64,000 nt of DNA, taken from positions 22,987-86,986 of the forward strand of contig JAODMF010000005.1 in NCBI GenBank assembly GCA_025464095.1. The letters are read 5' to 3'. The position numbers and the translations under genes were made by a program. How positions within the stretch are numbered: position 1 is the first letter of the stretch; every line of letters begins with the position of its first letter. Under the pieces are notes generated by a model, which was not told where the DNA came from, did no database searches, and saw nothing but the letters and a program-made list of their open reading frames with translations. Origin of the DNA: Glaciihabitans sp. Its GTDB lineage: Bacteria; Actinomycetota; Actinomycetes; Actinomycetales; Microbacteriaceae. Positions 61,294-64,000 of the stretch are shown here, piece after piece.

Positions 61294-62754
61294 GTGACAA
61301 ACACTATTTCGCGCAGCGACGTCGGATTCCGATCCGAGCGCGGCCCGATTCTGATCGCCCTGATGGTCACCACCGGCCTCGTGGCGATCGACGCGACGAT
61401 TCTCGCGACCGCCGTTCCTTCCATCGTCAAGGATGTCGGCGGTTTTGCACAGTTCCCCTGGCTGTTCTCGATCTACCTTCTCGCCCAGGCAGTATCGGTT
61501 CCCGTGTACGCGAAGCTCTCCGACGTCGTGGGGCGCAAGCCGATCATCCTGATCGGAATCGGCCTGTTTCTGCTCGGGTCCATCCTGTGCGGATTCGCGT
61601 GGAGCATGCCCGCGCTGATCGCGTTCCGCGCGGTGCAGGGGCTGGGAGCGGGCGCGGTGCAGCCGATGGCCATCACCATCGCCGGTGACATCTACACGGT
61701 CGCGGAGCGCGCAAAAGTACAGGGCTATCTGGCGAGCGTGTGGGCGATCTCGTCGGTGGTCGGGCCGACGCTGGGTGGCGTGTTCTCGCAGTTCGTCAGC
61801 TGGCGCGGCATCTTCTTCGTGAACATCCCGCTCTGCATCATCGCGATCGTCCTCATCGTTCGTACGTTTTCGGAGAGGATCGAGCACCGGCGGCACAAGG
61901 TGGACTACGCGGGTGCGCTGCTGCTCACGGGGTCGCTTTCGCTGCTCATCCTCGCCGTGCTCGAGGGCGGCCAGGCGTGGGCGTGGAACTCTCCCATCTC
62001 GATCGGCGCGTTCGTGCTCGGTGCGCTGTTGCTGGTCGCCTTCGTACTGGTCGAGCGCCGGGCGGCGGAGCCCATCCTGCCGCTCTGGGTTTTCTCCCGC
62101 CGGTTGCTGCTCACGACCTCGTTCATCGCACTCGGCACCGGCGCCATGCTCATCGGTCTGACGTCGTACGTTCCCACGTACCTCGAGGGCGCGTTGGGCG
62201 TCGTGCCGCTGGTGGCCGGCCTCGCGCTGGCCGCGCTGACCGTCGGGTGGCCGCTTGCGGCATCCCTGTCGGGCCGGCTGTACCTGCGCATCGGATTCCG
62301 CAACACCGCGCTGATCGGGATGTCGCTGACCGTGCTCGGAACGCTCGTACTCGCGATCCTCGGCCCGACCCCCGTGCTGTGGGCCGTCGCGCTCTGCTGT
62401 TTCGTGGTCGGACTCGGCATGGGACTCATCGCCACTCCGTCTCTGATCGCCGCGCAGTCGAGCGTGCCGTGGAACGAGCGCGGCGTCGTCACCGGCACCA
62501 ACCTTTTCGCGCGTTCCATCGGCAGCGCGGTCGGCGTCGCCATCTTCGGTGCGATCGCGAACGGCATTTTCCTCTCGCTCGGCAAAGGGGAGCAGGATGC
62601 CCACGCGGTATCCAGCGCATCGACGGCCGTCTTTGTGGCGGTTGCGATCGCGGCCGTCGCCACCGTGGCGGCAGGATTCGCGATGCCGCGCACTCCCGTC
62701 TCCGCGCCGAACGCCCTCGGATCGGCCCCGGCCGCGGAGCCTGCCGCGGGTTAG
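61294..62754 (+). CDS. MFS drug exporter, 14-segment DHA2 (EmrB/QacA) type
   Basis: 486 residues with about 14 membrane segments. Typical early segments: GLVAIDATILATAVPSIV (motif D1-like VDATIV), YAKLSDVVGRKPIILIGIG (motif A, GKLSDRxGRK), AFRAVQGLGAGAVQPMAIT (motif B with Arg), and the antiporter motif C region WAISSVVGPTLGGVFSQFVS. It exports an unknown hydrophobic or cationic compound using the proton gradient. GTG at 61294 has AGGAGA seven bases upstream; the GTG at 61288 is too close. The stop codon lies in a ~24-base tandem repeat. Confidence 0.93.
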   Translation: MTNTISRSDVGFRSERGPILIALMVTTGLVAIDATILATAVPSIVKDVGGFAQFPWLFSIYLLAQAVSVPVYAKLSDVVGRKPIILIGIGLFLLGSILCGFAWSMPALIAFRAVQGLGAGAVQPMAITIAGDIYTVAERAKVQGYLASVWAISSVVGPTLGGVFSQFVSWRGIFFVNIPLCIIAIVLIVRTFSERIEHRRHKVDYAGALLLTGSLSLLILAVLEGGQAWAWNSPISIGAFVLGALLLVAFVLVERRAAEPILPLWVFSRRLLLTTSFIALGTGAMLIGLTSYVPTYLEGALGVVPLVAGLALAALTVGWPLAASLSGRLYLRIGFRNTALIGMSLTVLGTLVLAILGPTPVLWAVALCCFVVGLGMGLIATPSLIAAQSSVPWNERGVVTGTNLFARSIGSAVGVAIFGAIANGIFLSLGKGEQDAHAVSSASTAVFVAVAIAAVATVAAGFAMPRTPVSAPNALGSAPAAEPAAG

Positions 62755-62830
62755 TGGTGGAGGCTGCCGCGGGTTAGCGGTGGTCGGCTGCCGCGGGTTA
62801 GTGGTGGTCGAGTGCGTGGTCGAGTGGTGG
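62738..62830. repeat. ~24-base tandem repeat spanning the stop codon of the MFS gene
   Basis: Three units of gctgccgcgggttagtggtgg(tcg). The first (cctgccgcgggttag) contains the gene's stop codon. A shorter tggtcgagtggtgg repeat follows. Confidence 0.85.
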
Positions 62831-63280
62831 TCGGGCGGCGCTGAATTCGCGCGGGGATTGGGTGCGCGATTTCGCGCGTGACTTCGTGCGCGGCATTGGG
62901 TGCGAAGAGCTCCTCCTCGCGTCCTTCGCCCGCTCTTGCCTTCCCGCGCCTTCGACGCTCCCGCTGCTTCTCACGCTCTAATTCTTCTTCTTCTTCTTCT
63001 TCTTCTCACCTTCTTCTTCACCCGGTGGTGTCTTCCCGTCCTCCGTCTCGTTCACGCCGTCGCAGTTGTCTTTCTGCGCTTGGTTTTTCAGTTTGTTGTG
63101 CCTGTCCGCCTGACCTGTGTCGTTGCCTTGTCGTCCTCCTCTTCGTCACCTCCGTTCCATCCCCTTCCCATCCCGCATCGCGCCTCCTCTTGCCCCGCGC
63201 TTTCGTCTCCTTTCCTTCCCCTTCCCCGCGCTTCGCTACCTCTTCAGTTCTTCTCCTTCTGGGGTTCTTGTCCTTCACAG

Positions 63281-63356
63281 CCCCTGTGGAGAAGATGTTT
63301 ATACGTATTGGACGCAAACACTTTCGAATGTGTGTTCGATCTGAGAAAATAGTTCT
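63281..63356 (+). promoter_or_regulatory. Promoter cassette of the second DUF222-HNH gene
   Basis: Aligns without gaps to the 76 bases upstream of the other DUF222 gene (8250-8325, minus strand). GAAAAT at 63345-63350 ends six bases before the ATG, the leaderless layout. Confidence 0.8.
63324..63339. promoter_or_regulatory. SOS box (LexA-type operator)
   Basis: TCGAATGTGTGTTCGA; 11 of 12 fixed positions match TCGAAC-N4-GTTCGA. It lies in the -35/spacer part of the promoter, at the same distance (17 bases) from the start codon as in the first copy. Confidence 0.75.
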
Positions 63357-64000
63357 ATGACTTCTTCGGCCCCGGCGCTTGACCTCGTTGCGAGGTCCAC
63401 CGCGCTGCGCGAAGTCGCCGCCGCTCTCCGCCCGGACCCGCTGCTGCTCCGGGACCTGGACGATTCCGCCCTGCTGTTGCTGCAGGGCGGCTGGGCCGAC
63501 ACCTCCCGCACGGCCGGCGCGCACCTTGCCGCCATCGCTGGGGAGATCGCCCGCCGCTCGGACCGGGCGCTGGGCAGCGGAGGGTTGGCGCAGCGGGCGG
63601 GGTTCCGCAGCCCGGAGGAGCTGGTGAAAGCAAGCACCGGGCTCACCAAGCAGGAAGCGATCGCGGTGGTGCGGGTGGGGCGGGTGGTTGAGCAGAATGC
63701 TTCCGGTGGGGTGCTGGACCCGCTCACTGGTGAGTTGGCCGCACCCCGCGAGCCGTGGCTTGCCGCTGCCGGCACGGCGCTGGTCGCCGGAACCCTGTCC
63801 AGCAGCCAACTGACTGCGATCCGCACCGGTCTTGGCCAACCAACCAGCAACGTCCCCATCCAGGCCCTCACTACCGCGGTGGAGAACCTGGTCACCGAAA
63901 TCACCACCACCACCCCCGGCAGCGTGGCCGGGGTGGCTGGGGTGGGGTGGGATGTGGACCGGGTGTTGCTACGGGCCAGGGAACTGCGCGACGCAATAGA
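63357..64000 (+). CDS. DUF222 - HNH family protein, partial (runs off the window)
   Basis: First 214 codons only. N-terminal DUF222 features parallel the full copy at 6720-8249: AGAHLAAIAGEIARRSDRAL, GSGGLAQRAGFRSPEELVKA, REPWLAAAGTALVAGTLSSS, and VDRVLLRARELRDAI near the window edge. The HNH domain would lie outside. It starts with MTSSAPALDLVARS. The two proteins differ at many positions, so this is not a recent copy, yet the promoters are strongly conserved. Confidence 0.9.
   Translation, partial: MTSSAPALDLVARSTALREVAAALRPDPLLLRDLDDSALLLLQGGWADTSRTAGAHLAAIAGEIARRSDRALGSGGLAQRAGFRSPEELVKASTGLTKQEAIAVVRVGRVVEQNASGGVLDPLTGELAAPREPWLAAAGTALVAGTLSSSQLTAIRTGLGQPTSNVPIQALTTAVENLVTEITTTTPGSVAGVAGVGWDVDRVLLRARELRDAI

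Larger units (their letters stand above)
62755..63356. other. Non-coding, pyrimidine-rich region before the second DUF222 gene
   Basis: 602 bases without a credible gene. After the tandem repeat it holds a (ttc)8 run at 62982-63006, a long C/T-rich stretch to about 63260, and the DUF222 promoter cassette at the end. The composition differs sharply from surrounding genes. Confidence 0.6.

Noticed and set aside
62982..63260. Protein-coding frames in the TTC-rich stretch
   Set aside because: The frames are Ser/Phe/Pro/Leu low-complexity translations without start signals or homology.

Overview
The window is from a high-GC actinobacterium, most likely a member of the Microbacteriaceae. The evidence is the gene order, the codon use, the many start codons sitting 6-7 bases after a TANNNT box (leaderless transcription), and the family-typical intergenic repeats. 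The housekeeping backbone is pmt - rsmI - metG - tatD - rsmA - ispE - tRNA-Gln - glmU - prs - rplY - pth - mfd. It holds the same gene set as Mycobacterium tuberculosis Rv1002c-Rv1020, but it is broken up by accessory blocks. No transposase, integrase, rRNA, CRISPR array or prophage was found.

Region by region. 1-6400: tail of a YyaL-type protein, rhodanese, DUF3060 lipoprotein, then a leftward group of CoA-binding protein, MetY and protein O-mannosyltransferase. 6700-8250: a DUF222-HNH gene placed between pmt and rsmI, with an SOS box. 8385-20050: rsmI, metG, DUF6194, macrodomain, quinone oxidoreductase, tatD-rsmA-ispE, a membrane molybdoprotein and an ABC-F ATPase. 20150-21740: an unknown gene, a MarR regulator, a mirror-image repeat array and tRNA-Gln(TTG). 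21750-26260: ROK regulator and a xylose-type ABC transporter. 26300-28760: glmU and prs. 28780-34340: PadR regulator, small membrane protein, APC permease, and a gluconate block (gnd divergent from gntK and a 2-hydroxyacid dehydrogenase). 34340-37600: a Tat-exported DUF1501/DUF1800 pair. 37900-45000: rplY, pth, an epimerase with a very long acidic tail, and mfd. 45150-54300: a 1,962-residue fibronectin-type surface protein, then a group of small envelope/stress genes. 54300-60000: a RecQ-like helicase, a PLD-nuclease/DEAD-helicase protein of DUF3427 type, and a Nudix hydrolase, all leftward; the last two are visibly lower in GC and look acquired. 60360-62750: CPBP membrane protein and an MFS exporter. 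63357-end: a second, partial DUF222-HNH gene.

How the genes work together. The pmt product could mannosylate the Ser/Thr/Pro stalk of the fibronectin-type protein. GlmU and Prs feed cell-wall and nucleotide synthesis. gnd and gntK join gluconate to the pentose phosphate pathway.

The most striking observations are these. (1) The two DUF222-HNH genes share a gap-free 76-base upstream cassette with a LexA-type box over a leaderless promoter. (2) The Nudix + PLD-helicase operon is a candidate defence or DNA-processing module. (3) A palindromic, intergenic-type repeat has been tandemly built into the RecQ-like protein. (4) Five gene ends carry short tandem duplications that include the stop codon.
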